Of a stretch of DNA of 64,000 nt, positions 48,577 to 58,507 are shown one piece after another. The position numbers were made by a program, and so were the translations under genes. How positions within the stretch are numbered: position 1 is the stretch's first letter; each line of letters begins with the position of its first letter. The notes under the pieces are model-generated. The model saw only the letters and a list, made by a program, of their open reading frames with translations, was not told the DNA's origin and ran no database searches. The DNA comes from Thiotrichaceae bacterium (GTDB taxonomy: Bacteria; Pseudomonadota; Gammaproteobacteria; Thiotrichales; Thiotrichaceae): NCBI GenBank assembly GCA_023144895.1, contig JAGLEV010000027.1:1-64000 (forward strand), in the 5' to 3' direction.

Positions 48577-50472
48577 ATGAGTGAAGTTAAAAGCAAAGAA
48601 AAAGTACAGTTTCAAGCTGAGGTTGATCAACTACTGCATTTGATGATTCATTCTCTCTATTCTAATAAAGAAATATTTTTACGTGAATTAATTTCAAATG
48701 CTGCTGATGCCTGTGATAAACAGCGTTTTGAAGCACTATCAAATAGTGCGCTTAATGAAGATAATCCTGATTTACGCATTGAGATTGAAACGGATGCAGA
48801 AGCTGGAACCATCACTATTAGAGATAGTGGTATTGGTATGTCTCATGATGAGTTAATCAAGAATATAGGTACGATTGCAAAATCAGGCACAAAAGAATTT
48901 ATTAGCAAGCTAAATGATGAGCAAAGCAAAGATTCTAATATGATTGGTCAATTTGGTGTGGGCTTCTACTCTGCCTTTATTGTGGCAGATAAAGTCACAT
49001 TAACAACGCGCCGAGCAGGTGAGGATATTAGTACAGGTAGTGTTTGGGAGTCTGATGGAAAATCAGGTTATACCATTGAAGCAACAGATAAAGCACAGCG
49101 TGGCACAGAAGTTGTTTTACATTTAAAAGATGATGAAAAAGAATTTGCTAATGATTGGACTATTCGTAGCAATATTTCTAAATATTCTGATCATATTGCT
49201 GTCCCCATCAAAATGCTTAAGAAAGATGATGAAGGAAAGATAACGGATGAGTGGGAAGTGGTTAATAAAGCCACTGCTTTATGGAAGCGTACTAAAAGTG
49301 AGATTAAAGATGAAGAATATAACGAATTCTACAAGCATGTTTCTCATGACTGGGAAGAGCCACTAAGCTGGGTACACAATAGGGTTGAAGGTAATTTAGA
49401 ATATACCTCTTTATTGTATATTCCTTCAAAAGCACCGAATGACTTATGGGATGCTCAGGCTAAAATTAGTGGTCTTAAGTTATATGTACAACGTGTTTTT
49501 ATTATGGAAGACTCAGAACACTTAATGCCACGTTATTTGCGGTTCGTTAAGGGTGTTTTGGATTCTAATGATCTACCGTTGAATGTTTCTAGAGAGCTTT
49601 TACAAAGTAATCGTGTGATTGATACCATGCGTAAAGCTTCTACTAAGAAAGTACTGGGTTTATTGAAGAAGCTAGCTAATAAAGATATAGAAAAATATCA
49701 GCAGTTTTGGAATGAGTTTGGTAATGCATTAAAAGAAGGTCCTGGCGAAGATATGGGTAATAAGGATGCGATTGCAGACCTATTACGCTTTAATACAACC
49801 GCTAATGACTCTAAAGTTCAAAATGTCTCATTACAAGATTATGTTTCACGAATGCGTGAAGATCAGGAAAAAATCTATTTTATTACGGCTGATAGTTATG
49901 CAGCAGCAAAAAATAGCCCTCATCTTGAAGTCTTCAAGAAGAAAGATATTGAAGTTATCTTATTGCATGATCGTGTTGATGAGTGGCTAGTAAGCCATTT
50001 GAATGAATATGATGGTAAATCTTTACAATCTGTTGCTAAGGGCGAGCTTGATTTAGGTCGGTTTGATAGTGATGAAGAGAAAAAGGATCAAGAGGCTGCT
50101 GAGAAGGCTGCTGAAAGTGTATTAAAGCGTATGCAGGAGGCTTTAGGTGATAAGGTTGAAGCAGTACGTGTTTCTCATCGCTTAACAGATTCTCCTTCTT
50201 GTTTGGTTTTGAGTGAGCAGGATATGGCGTTATATATGCAACAATTGATGAAGCAAGCAGGTCAAGAGATGCCATCAAGCAAGCCAACACTGGAGATCAA
50301 TCCAGCACATCATATTATTACTCGTATGGATGGAGAGAAAGATGAGCAGGTCTTTGCTGATTGGGCAGATATTGTGTTTGATCAGGCAATACTTGCAGAA
50401 GGTGGGCAGTTAGAAGATCCTGCCGCCTTTGTTAGTAAGCTCAATAAAATGATGAATGATATTGCTAGTTAG
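48577..50472 (+). CDS. htpG: Chaperone HtpG (Hsp90)
   Basis: The 631-residue HtpG is the bacterial Hsp90. N-terminal ATPase motifs are IFLRELISNAADACDK, IRDSGIGMSHDEL and GQFGVGFYSAFIV. LPLNVSRELLQSNRV is in the middle domain, and RVSHRLTDSPSCLV in the C-terminal dimer domain. The length is close to E. coli HtpG (624). AAGGA lies twelve bases upstream of the ATG, somewhat far. A terminator follows. Confidence 0.97.
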   Translation: MSEVKSKEKVQFQAEVDQLLHLMIHSLYSNKEIFLRELISNAADACDKQRFEALSNSALNEDNPDLRIEIETDAEAGTITIRDSGIGMSHDELIKNIGTIAKSGTKEFISKLNDEQSKDSNMIGQFGVGFYSAFIVADKVTLTTRRAGEDISTGSVWESDGKSGYTIEATDKAQRGTEVVLHLKDDEKEFANDWTIRSNISKYSDHIAVPIKMLKKDDEGKITDEWEVVNKATALWKRTKSEIKDEEYNEFYKHVSHDWEEPLSWVHNRVEGNLEYTSLLYIPSKAPNDLWDAQAKISGLKLYVQRVFIMEDSEHLMPRYLRFVKGVLDSNDLPLNVSRELLQSNRVIDTMRKASTKKVLGLLKKLANKDIEKYQQFWNEFGNALKEGPGEDMGNKDAIADLLRFNTTANDSKVQNVSLQDYVSRMREDQEKIYFITADSYAAAKNSPHLEVFKKKDIEVILLHDRVDEWLVSHLNEYDGKSLQSVAKGELDLGRFDSDEEKKDQEAAEKAAESVLKRMQEALGDKVEAVRVSHRLTDSPSCLVLSEQDMALYMQQLMKQAGQEMPSSKPTLEINPAHHIITRMDGEKDEQVFADWADIVFDQAILAEGGQLEDPAAFVSKLNKMMNDIAS

Positions 50473-50511
50473 TTATTGAACCTTAGTCTATCTCATTAGA
50501 GTAAGACACTA

Positions 50512-50545
50512 AAAAGCCTGATCTCAATTGAGATCGGGCTTTTTT
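50512..50545 (+). terminator. Terminator of htpG
   Basis: A near-perfect stem of about 15 base pairs centred on aatt (50512-50527 with 50529-50544) is followed by a T-run on the plus strand, 40 bases past the htpG stop. Confidence 0.88.
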
Positions 50546-50689
50546 AGTACCTGTGATTAATCTGCCGTTTCTATTACCTCTATGAGTTAATTTGTAGAGG
50601 ATGAAAGTATTCTATTTTTAGCTTAAATTGAAATTGGGTGTTGAAAATCACTAAGCACTATTTTTTACAAAGTGATTCTATTGTCTGAA

Positions 50690-51874
50690 TTACCAAAACC
50701 ATCCAGAGCGACGAGTAGAAGGCTTGTTTCTGCTCGCTTTTTTTTCTGATGTGTTGTTAGCAATGCGTTGACCACCACGTGTTTTAGGTAAGAGGTAATT
50801 AATAACACCTGAATGCCCCATATGTTGGGCGAGATCAAGCGGTGTTTTCCCTCCAGCAGTACGGTTATTGACTCCTTTTCCATAATTAGCCGTTAAGGTA
50901 CGTACAACCCCAGTGTGACCAAAACGAGCCGCATGATGGATAGGTTGCCATTTTTTTGCTGTTTGTGCTTTTGAGTCACCGCTTCTAGCAAGTAGTTGAC
51001 GAACAATCTGATCTCTACCTAAAGCTGCTGCTTCATGGAGTGGAGTTGCTCCTTCCTTATTTCTAGCATTAGGGTTTGCACCAGCATTTAAGAGCGCCTG
51101 AGTAATTTGAGCTAAGCCTTTGCGTGTTGCAACATGTAATAAAGTTTTATTATTATCATAAACCTGCTCTGTATTAATGCCTCTTTCAATTAATTGAAGT
51201 GCTATTTGATTATAACCACGACTGACCGCATGATGAACCATGCTCTCTCCACTAGGCAGAGGAGTGATACCTGCACCACGCTCTAATAAATACTGAACAA
51301 TCTTTGCTTGCCCTGTTGTTACCGCAATTGATAATGCTGTACTACCATCTTGATTGACTTGGCGAACATTGGCACGGCGTTGTAGAAGATACTCAATACC
51401 CGCCAGATGATGTCTTCGAATGGCATCTGATAACATAGACTGACCTTGGTAGTCTTTGGCATTAACATTACCACCTGCATCGTACCAACGATCGACTTCC
51501 TTCATATAGTTACTTTGCAATGAAACACGAAGATTTTTATCAATGGTTGGATTGTTGGCTGCAGGACGTAGTTTTACTGTTTTATCAAGAGGTAATGCCA
51601 TTGGCTTGGGTGGTGGTGGCTTAGGTTTGCTAATAGTGGTTGAAGCAATGCGGGGAGCCGAGGGTCTATGGCTACTAATAGTCCGGGCTGCTACTGGGGC
51701 TCTACGTACAGCGACAGGTGCTCTGCGAACAGGTTTTGGTGCAACTCTCGGTGCAGCTCTTGGTGTTGGCACGAAAGCAGTGGAGGAGTTATCTTCTTGA
51801 TCATCCCAAAAGTCAGCAGATGCTGGCAGGGTGACTACAAAAGAGAGTAAGAAAAGAGTTGTCGTTCTTATCAT
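50690..51874 (-). CDS. Secreted ankyrin-repeat protein
   Basis: The 394-residue protein has a signal peptide (LFLLSFVVTLPASA, cut near residue 20), a Pro/Ala/Arg-rich linker with repeated RRAPVA units (about 35-110), and seven or so ankyrin repeats from about 140 to 365 (GSTALSIAVTTGQAKIVQYL, KEGATPLHEAAALGRDQIV). It ends in a basic Ser/Arg tail with Trp-Phe-Trp. It is probably periplasmic or surface-exposed and binds other proteins. No partner gene is adjacent. Ankyrin proteins are common in symbionts but also in free-living bacteria. Confidence 0.85.
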   Translation of the reverse strand: MIRTTTLFLLSFVVTLPASADFWDDQEDNSSTAFVPTPRAAPRVAPKPVRRAPVAVRRAPVAARTISSHRPSAPRIASTTISKPKPPPPKPMALPLDKTVKLRPAANNPTIDKNLRVSLQSNYMKEVDRWYDAGGNVNAKDYQGQSMLSDAIRRHHLAGIEYLLQRRANVRQVNQDGSTALSIAVTTGQAKIVQYLLERGAGITPLPSGESMVHHAVSRGYNQIALQLIERGINTEQVYDNNKTLLHVATRKGLAQITQALLNAGANPNARNKEGATPLHEAAALGRDQIVRQLLARSGDSKAQTAKKWQPIHHAARFGHTGVVRTLTANYGKGVNNRTAGGKTPLDLAQHMGHSGVINYLLPKTRGGQRIANNTSEKKASRNKPSTRRSGWFW

Positions 51875-52495
51875 GAATAGTGTCCTAGTAAATAATTCTT
51901 AATCTATTCGTCAGGTAAATAATAAAAGGTTGGGAGTAAATATTTTATTAGCTAGCAATTTATATTAAGATACTCTTTTAACCTGACTCTAGCATGAGAC
52001 CTAAAAACAGGCTTATTTTTACTAGAAAGCTTCCAGTATATTTCGCGTGTAAATTAAGTGTGGGCTTATCAATACTTAATCTAATATATAGCGAGTAAGC
52101 CCCTAACTAACTATAGGTATCTTCTGCATAAGATGCATAGATGAATTTATTAATCAACCTAAGTTCATTAGCCAGTTTGATAATATAAAGATAGTCAACC
52201 TAACTGGAATCAGTCGCTTTAATGGGGATGATAGGGTGTATATATTGGTTTATCGGAAGGTTTTAAAAAACTTATCACTACTCCTATAGGGTAGTTTCTT
52301 TAAAATTCCATTTTAATCAATAAGCTATGTTACTTTATTGTAGTGAAAATTACGGTTTTAATTTAACAATAATTTTGTTATAACGCTATACTTTAGATAA
52401 AACTATCGATAAATACCAATACAATGCAGTGACTTAAAGAATCATATTACCGACTTATAGTAAGCTGTCAAGCATCTAGCTCAAGTCTTGATGAT
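51875..52495. other. Intergenic region without recognised gene
   Basis: This 621-base AT-rich stretch lies between the ankyrin gene and the end of prfC. I see a 7-base inverted pair (gtcaggt and acctgac, about 51919 and 51986) and a stem gggctta/taagccc near 52073-52100, but no coding frame with a ribosome binding site. Confidence 0.5.
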
Positions 52496-54091
52496 TTACT
52501 TATGTTCAATTCCATGCTCACGAGTGGCTAAGAATTCGATATCGGGCCATTTTTCTTGAGCTATCTGTAAATTTACTCGTGTTGGCGCAATATAGGTTAA
52601 TTCTCCAGAATGATCTCTAGCAAGATTAGTCGCAGACTTGGTGGTGAATTTTTCCAACATAATCTCATCTTTACAATGTAACCAGCGTGCTGTTTGTACA
52701 TTGACATGCTCAAATTGACAATCGACATTGTACTCATGTTTTAGGCGATGTTCGACCACATCAAATTGCAGGATACCGACAGCTCCTAAAATAAGATCAT
52801 TATTGGTTAAAGGGCGGAAAAGTTGTGTCGCACCCTCCTCACATAGTTGCATTAAACCTTTTAAAAGCTGTTTATTCTTTAATGGGTCTTTCAATTGCGC
52901 CCGACGAAATAACTCAGGTGCAAAGTTAGGAATTCCTGTAAAAGATAGTTTTTCACCTTGAGTAAAAGTATCTCCAATTCGAATCGTTCCATGATTATGA
53001 ATACCAATAATATCACCAGCATAAGCATCTTGAATATGTGCACGTTCCGCTGCTAGGAAAGTAAGAGCATCAGGTATTTTAATATTTTTATCAGTACGTG
53101 TCTGTTTTAATGACATGCCTTTCTTAAATACGCCTGAACAAAGGCGCATAAAGGCAATACGGTCACGATGCTTCGGATCCATATTGGCTTGAATTTTGAA
53201 AATAAAGCCCGTCAGTTTTTCTTCATGAGCTTCTACTACGCGCTGAATTGCTTGGCGCGGTTGTGGTGGTGGTGCGTAATCAGCAAAATCATCCAGTAGT
53301 TCTGAGATACCAAAGTTGTTAATAGCAGAGCCAAAGAATACGGGCGTTAGTTGCCCACTAAGATACTTTTCGATGTCAAATTTATTACTTGCACCTTTGA
53401 CTAATTCAATTTCTTCACGTAATTCTTCAGCAAGGTCACCGACTAATTCATCAAGTCGTGGGTTATCTATGCCTTCAATCACTTCACCTTCTTTAATCAA
53501 GCCACCATGTTGAGGGTCAAAAAGGTGAATACGATCATGATAAAGGTGATAAACCCCTTTAAGGCGCTTCCCCATACCAATAGGCCAAGTAATAGGAGCA
53601 CAAGCAATATTAAGTACCTCTTCAACTTCATCCATTAACTCAATAGGATCACGACCTTCTCTATCGAGTTTGTTAATGAAAGTCATAATCGGTGTATCAC
53701 GTAAACGACAGACTTCCATTAGTTTAATGGTACGATCCTCAACACCTTTGGCAACATCAATAACCATTAATGCTGAATCAACCGCCGTTAATGTTCGATA
53801 AGTATCTTCTGAGAAATCTTCATGCCCAGGTGTATCTAAGAGATTGATAATGCATTTCTTATAAGGAAATTGCATCACTGAAGAAGTCACTGAGATACCA
53901 CGATCTTTTTCCATTTCCATCCAGTCAGAAGTGGCATGGCGTGAGGCTTTACGACCTTTTACTGTTCCCGCCTGCTGGATGGCACGACCAAAAAGTAATA
54001 GCTTTTCAGTAATGGTTGTTTTACCTGCATCAGGGTGAGAGATGATAGCAAAGGTTCGACGGCGATTTATTTCTTCAGTAGCTTGATTCAT
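52496..54091 (-). CDS. prfC: Peptide chain release factor 3
   Basis: RF3 is the GTPase that recycles RF1 and RF2. The G domain begins [34 protein letters not shown] and [12 protein letters not shown] follow. ATG 54091 gives 531 residues, as in E. coli (529); the TTG at 54118 would add nine residues with no family counterpart. No strong ribosome binding site is present. It is monocistronic. Confidence 0.95.
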   Translation of the reverse strand: MNQATEEINRRRTFAIISHPDAGKTTITEKLLLFGRAIQQAGTVKGRKASRHATSDWMEMEKDRGISVTSSVMQFPYKKCIINLLDTPGHEDFSEDTYRTLTAVDSALMVIDVAKGVEDRTIKLMEVCRLRDTPIMTFINKLDREGRDPIELMDEVEEVLNIACAPITWPIGMGKRLKGVYHLYHDRIHLFDPQHGGLIKEGEVIEGIDNPRLDELVGDLAEELREEIELVKGASNKFDIEKYLSGQLTPVFFGSAINNFGISELLDDFADYAPPPQPRQAIQRVVEAHEEKLTGFIFKIQANMDPKHRDRIAFMRLCSGVFKKGMSLKQTRTDKNIKIPDALTFLAAERAHIQDAYAGDIIGIHNHGTIRIGDTFTQGEKLSFTGIPNFAPELFRRAQLKDPLKNKQLLKGLMQLCEEGATQLFRPLTNNDLILGAVGILQFDVVEHRLKHEYNVDCQFEHVNVQTARWLHCKDEIMLEKFTTKSATNLARDHSGELTYIAPTRVNLQIAQEKWPDIEFLATREHGIEHK

Positions 54092-54193
54092 GATGTGATA
54101 GGTCGTCGATAAGCTCAAAGAGGTGCTTTTTTGAGTGTAAGCTTTGAGTATAGTTATATTTTGAGGGTCTAAGCTTGCTTTAAGGGCATAAAA

Positions 54194-54217
54194 AAAGCCG
54201 GTAAAAACCGGCCTTTT
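54194..54217. terminator. Terminator after rpsT
   Basis: A GC-rich stem gccggt/accggc (54197-54202 with 54207-54212) with A-rich and T-rich flanks lies about 30 bases beyond the rpsT stop, between rpsT and prfC. Confidence 0.85.
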
Positions 54218-54247
54218 ATAAGCAAATACTAATTAAATAAGTATTAG

Positions 54248-54508
54248 TTAGAGTGCTTTAATATGTCCATTTAAACGTTGCTTTTTACGAGCAGCATTAT
54301 TTTTATGGAGGATACCTTTGTTGACCATGCTGTCAATAACAGGGCAGGCATCTTTAAAGGCTGCATTAGCCGCATCTTTATTGTTTTCTTCGATAGCAGC
54401 TTGCACTTTTTTAATAGAAGTACGCATTTTTGAACGGTGATGTTTGTTAAGCTGTCGACTTCCTTCAGCTTGACGCGCACGCTTTTTTGCTTGTTTAATG
54501 TTTGGCAC
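54248..54508 (-). CDS. rpsT: Ribosomal protein S20
   Basis: The 86-residue basic protein PNIKQAKKRARQAE to RKKQRLNGHIKAL is S20 of the small subunit, near its usual 87 residues. It starts with GTG at 54508, behind a strong AGGAG site. In E. coli rpsT uses UUG, and its weak start is part of autogenous control, so a non-ATG start is in keeping. It is monocistronic, with several hairpins upstream. Confidence 0.97.
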   Translation of the reverse strand: MPNIKQAKKRARQAEGSRQLNKHHRSKMRTSIKKVQAAIEENNKDAANAAFKDACPVIDSMVNKGILHKNNAARKKQRLNGHIKAL

Positions 54509-54542
54509 GTAAATCTCCTACGAACTTCATAAATAAAAAATA

Positions 54543-54627
54543 GGCGCGAACTATGCGCCATTAACAGTATTTTTACAAGTTTTTTTTGTAAAAATAGATA
54601 AAAAGATGATTAGGCTATCTTTTTATC
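54543..54627 (-). terminator. Three adjacent hairpins upstream of rpsT
   Basis: From the minus-strand view: a perfect 11-base-pair stem (54597-54627) just after the 34-residue gene, a perfect 10-base-pair stem (54569-54595) with a long A/T loop, and a GGCGC/GCGCC stem (54543-54559) followed by TATTTTTTATTT. The first probably ends the small gene. The last looks like an intrinsic terminator and could be an attenuator in the rpsT leader or a second stop. Confidence 0.65.
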
Positions 54628-54636
54628 TCATCAGTA

Positions 54637-54741
54637 TTAGCCAGCAAATAGCTTAGTCCAAGGGATTGATGTCAAGAAAGATACCCATGATAGAAGAACA
54701 AGAATAACGACCATAGCCATTGGCAATTTAAAATCAAACAT
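54637..54741 (-). CDS. 34-residue single-pass membrane protein
   Basis: ATG 54741 follows AGAGG six bases upstream. The peptide begins MFDFKLPMAMVVILVLLSWV and ends SFLTSIPWTKLFAG, so one hydrophobic helix (about 7-24) is flanked by short polar ends. A hairpin follows the stop. I do not recognise it; small proteins of this kind often assist membrane complexes. It lies upstream of rpsT on the same strand and divergent from xseB. Confidence 0.65.
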   Translation of the reverse strand: MFDFKLPMAMVVILVLLSWVSFLTSIPWTKLFAG

Positions 54742-54913
54742 AATACGACCTCTATTGCTAAATATTAATATGCTCATATTATTGCAAAGCAAACGACAGT
54801 GCAACTGATATAGACTGATACATATCAAATGGCATGATGAAAACTTGCATTTTGTGCTAGGAAAGATCAAGATTCACCGTCATTCTTGTGCTTGATTTAA
54901 TGAGTAATACATT

Positions 54914-55120
54914 ATGAATAAAGATAAAGCGCCTCAACTTAGCTTTGAAAAAGCAATGCAGGAGCTAGAACAATTAGTTGAAACAATGGAGAAGGACTCA
55001 TTGAGTTTAGAAGATGCTTTGCAAAAATTTCAACAGGGTGTTGAGTTGACTCGCTACTGTCAACAATCACTCGCTAAGGTAGAGCAAGAGATAAAAATAT
55101 TAACAGCCCATGGTGATTGA
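54914..55120 (+). CDS. xseB: Exodeoxyribonuclease VII small subunit
   Basis: The 68-residue helical protein has the XseB pattern: LSFEKAMQELEQLVETMEKD, SLEDALQKFQQGVELTRYCQ, and a third helix. It joins XseA to degrade single-stranded DNA; xseA is not in the window. Its TGA overlaps the ispA ATG, the common xseB-ispA-dxs arrangement. Confidence 0.94.
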   Translation: MNKDKAPQLSFEKAMQELEQLVETMEKDSLSLEDALQKFQQGVELTRYCQQSLAKVEQEIKILTAHGD

Positions 55121-56022
55121 TGCTTAATAGTGAAGAAGCAACATCATGGCTTATTAATTATCAGCAACGAATTGAAAGTGTTTTAGATAATATACTGCCC
55201 AAAGCCGATGTTCATCCTACCCACCTACACCAAGCAATGCGCTATAGCACCTTAGGGGCAGGAAAACGTATTCGTCCTTCTTTAGTTTATGCGACAGGTA
55301 AGGCATTGGGTGTGGATCTTGATGTATTAGATAGACCTGCTGCAGCACTAGAGCTGATTCATGTTTATTCCTTGGTGCATGATGATTTACCTGCGATGGA
55401 TGATGATGATTTACGTCGTGGCAAGCCAACCTGTCATATTGCCTTTGATGAGGCAACCGCTATTTTAGTTGGGGATGCTTTGCCTGTGTTGGCGCTACAG
55501 TTATTATCTGAACCTAATCAAGAGAATCTTAGTGCAAAGCAACGTTTAGCAATCATTAATGTACTCAGTATTGCCGCAGGATCTTACGGCATGGTGGGAG
55601 GTCAGGCATTAGATTTAAGTTCAACAGGTAAGGTATTAACAGAGCCAGAGCTAGAGAATATGCATCGTTATAAAACGGGAGCATTAATCAGTGCTGGTAT
55701 ACAGATAGCGATTATTTGTGCTCAACAAATAAATACAGAAAAGTCTAAAAATCTAGAGTATTATGCTCAATGTATTGGCTTAGCTTTTCAACTTAGAGAT
55801 GATATTTTGGATGTTGAAGGTGATACAGTGACACTGGGTAAAAGACAAGGCGCTGATCAGGCATTAAATAAAGCGACCTATCCTGCCATTCTTGGTTTAT
55901 CTGCCACACGAGAGAAAACACAATATCTTTATCAGCAAGCCATTGAGGCATTGGCTGATTTTGGTGAGTCAGCAGCACATTTACGTTATATCGCTGACTT
56001 TATTGTGGTTCGATTAAAATAA
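55120..56022 (+). CDS. ispA: Farnesyl diphosphate synthase
   Basis: IspA condenses DMAPP with two IPP to make farnesyl diphosphate. The first Asp-rich motif is DDLPAMDDDD (in VHDDLPAMDDDDLRRGK), the second is QLRDDILD, and GAGKRIRPSLV is the N-terminal substrate motif. ATG 55120 overlaps the xseB stop (TGATG); a TTG at 55117 is unneeded. The 300 residues match the family. Confidence 0.95.
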   Translation: MLNSEEATSWLINYQQRIESVLDNILPKADVHPTHLHQAMRYSTLGAGKRIRPSLVYATGKALGVDLDVLDRPAAALELIHVYSLVHDDLPAMDDDDLRRGKPTCHIAFDEATAILVGDALPVLALQLLSEPNQENLSAKQRLAIINVLSIAAGSYGMVGGQALDLSSTGKVLTEPELENMHRYKTGALISAGIQIAIICAQQINTEKSKNLEYYAQCIGLAFQLRDDILDVEGDTVTLGKRQGADQALNKATYPAILGLSATREKTQYLYQQAIEALADFGESAAHLRYIADFIVVRLK

Positions 56023-56065
56023 CACTAGTATTTGGGTACTATGGTCAATAGGGGAATAATAATCA

Positions 56066-57958
56066 GTGATACAGCAAAAGAATCTTCCTAGAGATATTAA
56101 AGCGCTTGATTCGTCTGCATTAGTTGATCTCTGTGCGGAGTTGCGTAATAGCTTGCTGACCTGTGTGTCTCAATCTGGTGGTCATCTTTCATCAAATCTT
56201 GGCACCGTTGAGTTGACGGTTGCTTTGCATCACACACTGAATCTACCGAGTGATAAAATCGTTTGGGATGTAGGGCATCAAGCTTATATTCATAAAATGC
56301 TGACAGGACGAGAAGAACAGCTAGGTACTATTCGGAAAAAAGAAGGTTTAGCAGGTTTTCCTAAGCGTGATGAGAGTGAATACGATAGCTTTGGTACTGG
56401 GCATTCTAGCACCTCTATCAGTGCGGCTCTGGGTATGGCATTGGCAGCGGATAGCCAAGGTCGTAAACAAGAAACGGTTGCTGTTATTGGCGATGGTGCA
56501 ATGACCGCAGGAATGGCGTATGAAGCCCTAAATCATGCGGGAGATTTAGAGGCAAATATCTTAGTTATTTTGAATGACAATGATATGTCCATCTCTGCTA
56601 ATGTGGGGGCTTTGAGTAAGTATTTAACTCGGCTTATCTCTGGAAAAATGTATGCAAAGCTACGTGAAAGTAGTAAGAGAATGCTGGCTTGCACTCCCAA
56701 CATGAAGCGCTTTACCCAAAAAAGCGAAGAGCATATGAAAGGCATGGTGATGCCAGGAACATTATTTGAGGAAATGGGCTTTACTTACTATGGTCCTGTT
56801 GATGGGCACGATGTTAATGAGTTAGTTGTTATTCTTAAAAATCTAATGAGTCAAACGGGCCCCCGCTTGCTACATGTGCGGACGACTAAAGGTAAGGGCT
56901 ATACGCAAGCAGAACAAGACCCTTGTGCTTATCATGGTGTAGGGAGCTTTAATCTAGATAAAGGTATTAATAAGGATAAACTCAGTCTTCCCATTCCTAA
57001 TCCCACCTATACTCAAGTGTTTAGCCAATGGCTTTGTGACATGGCAGCAGATAATGATGCTTTAGTCGGTATCACCCCAGCAATGAGTGAGGGTTCTGGT
57101 TTAGTTGAATTCTCTGAACGTTATCCTAAACGTTATTATGATGTGGCGATTGCTGAACAACATGCGGTTACCTTAGCAGGAGGCTTGGCTTGTGAAGGCA
57201 GTAAGCCTGTTGTCGCAATATATTCGACCTTTTTGCAACGTGCTTATGATCAATTGTTACATGATATTGCTTTGCAAGATCTTGATGTGACCTTTGCCGT
57301 TGATCGAGCGGGCTTAGTAGGGGCTGATGGTCCAACTCACTCAGGTAACTATGATCTTTCTTTTCTACGTTGTATTCCCAATATTGTCATTATGGCACCT
57401 TCTGATGAAAATGAGTGTCGCCTTATGTTGTCAACGGGATTTAATTACAAGGGTACTGCGATTATTCGTTACCCACGAGGTAAGGGTTCAGGTGAGGTCG
57501 TTGATTCATCATTGGCAACGATTGCAATCGGTCAATCAAGAACATTACATGAAGGTCAAGAGATTTTACTGTTAATGTTTGGTTCCTTACGTGAGGAATG
57601 TGAAAGGGTAGCAAAGCACTTAGGAGCAACGCTCATTGATATGCGCTTCGTCAAGCCATTAGATGGTGCGGTTATTTTGAAGCAAAGCAAGAGACACAAT
57701 CTTATTGTTACTATTGAAGATAATGCGATTATGGGCGGGGCAGGTTCAGCAGTCAATGAGTACCTACATGCCAATAGGCAACACAAGCCAGTATTAAACT
57801 TGGGTATTCCTGATCGATACATTGCTCATGCTGAGCGAGAGCAACAATTGACTGAATGTGGTCTTGATAGTCACGGTATTATATCCGCAATTAAGTCTTA
57901 TGATTATAGTGATACTTGCACAAGTTCTTCGAGGTCGTTACCATCCACTCCAATTTAA
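56066..57958 (+). CDS. dxs: 1-deoxy-D-xylulose-5-phosphate synthase
   Basis: Dxs joins pyruvate and glyceraldehyde-3-phosphate in the first step of the MEP isoprenoid pathway, using thiamine diphosphate. Motifs are VWDVGHQAYIHKMLTGR, VIGDGAMTAGMAYEALNHAG, AIAEQHAVTLAGGLACEG and DRAGLVGADGPTHSGNYDL. The start is GTG with GGGG upstream. It follows ispA by 43 bases, so the pathway's first and last steps are linked. At 630 residues it has normal length. Confidence 0.96.
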   Translation: MIQQKNLPRDIKALDSSALVDLCAELRNSLLTCVSQSGGHLSSNLGTVELTVALHHTLNLPSDKIVWDVGHQAYIHKMLTGREEQLGTIRKKEGLAGFPKRDESEYDSFGTGHSSTSISAALGMALAADSQGRKQETVAVIGDGAMTAGMAYEALNHAGDLEANILVILNDNDMSISANVGALSKYLTRLISGKMYAKLRESSKRMLACTPNMKRFTQKSEEHMKGMVMPGTLFEEMGFTYYGPVDGHDVNELVVILKNLMSQTGPRLLHVRTTKGKGYTQAEQDPCAYHGVGSFNLDKGINKDKLSLPIPNPTYTQVFSQWLCDMAADNDALVGITPAMSEGSGLVEFSERYPKRYYDVAIAEQHAVTLAGGLACEGSKPVVAIYSTFLQRAYDQLLHDIALQDLDVTFAVDRAGLVGADGPTHSGNYDLSFLRCIPNIVIMAPSDENECRLMLSTGFNYKGTAIIRYPRGKGSGEVVDSSLATIAIGQSRTLHEGQEILLLMFGSLREECERVAKHLGATLIDMRFVKPLDGAVILKQSKRHNLIVTIEDNAIMGGAGSAVNEYLHANRQHKPVLNLGIPDRYIAHAEREQQLTECGLDSHGIISAIKSYDYSDTCTSSSRSLPSTPI

Positions 57959-57979
57959 ACTATTTTGTTGATAAGCATC

Positions 57980-58363
57980 ATGCCAGCCCGTTATACCCTA
58001 AAAGTTATTTCTGATTTTGCTTCAGCACATACACTAGTGAATTATCCTGGTGCATGTAGTCGTATGCATGGACATAATTGGAAAATTGAAGCCGAAGCAA
58101 CCGCCAGTTCCCTAGATAAGATAGGGATGGTGATTGACTTTAAAGTCATTAAGAAAGCCGTTAAAGTAGTGACTGATCGCCTTGATCATTATTACCTCAA
58201 TGAAATACCACCTTTCACTGAAATTAACCCAACAGCCGAAAATATTGCCCGTTATATCTATCAAGAAGTCTCTCTTTTACTCAATAACGATAGAATTAGA
58301 CTATCCTCTTTAACAGTATGGGAAACCGAACGGGCTTGTGTGCGTTATGAAGAAACAGAGTAA
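57980..58363 (+). CDS. queD: 6-carboxy-tetrahydropterin synthase QueD
   Basis: QueD converts dihydroneopterin triphosphate to carboxytetrahydropterin for queuosine. The zinc site HTL...RMHGHNWKIE, the catalytic Cys in PGACSRMHGH, and VWETERACVRYEE are present. ATG 57980 (MPARYTLKV) is chosen over upstream TTG codons at 57965 and 57968. It lies 21 bases after dxs and could be read with it. The 127 residues are normal. Confidence 0.9.
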   Translation: MPARYTLKVISDFASAHTLVNYPGACSRMHGHNWKIEAEATASSLDKIGMVIDFKVIKKAVKVVTDRLDHYYLNEIPPFTEINPTAENIARYIYQEVSLLLNNDRIRLSSLTVWETERACVRYEETE

Positions 58364-58507
58364 TAACTTTCATTTATTATGTGCATAACGATTGCTTTTC
58401 ATTGCAACTAAGAGGAAAATTGGGGTTGCATTCCTGTTTGGAAGTCACCACAATAGGTTAACCATTGTATACCCAATTATAAAGCAAACCCACTCAAGGA
58501 GAACTCA

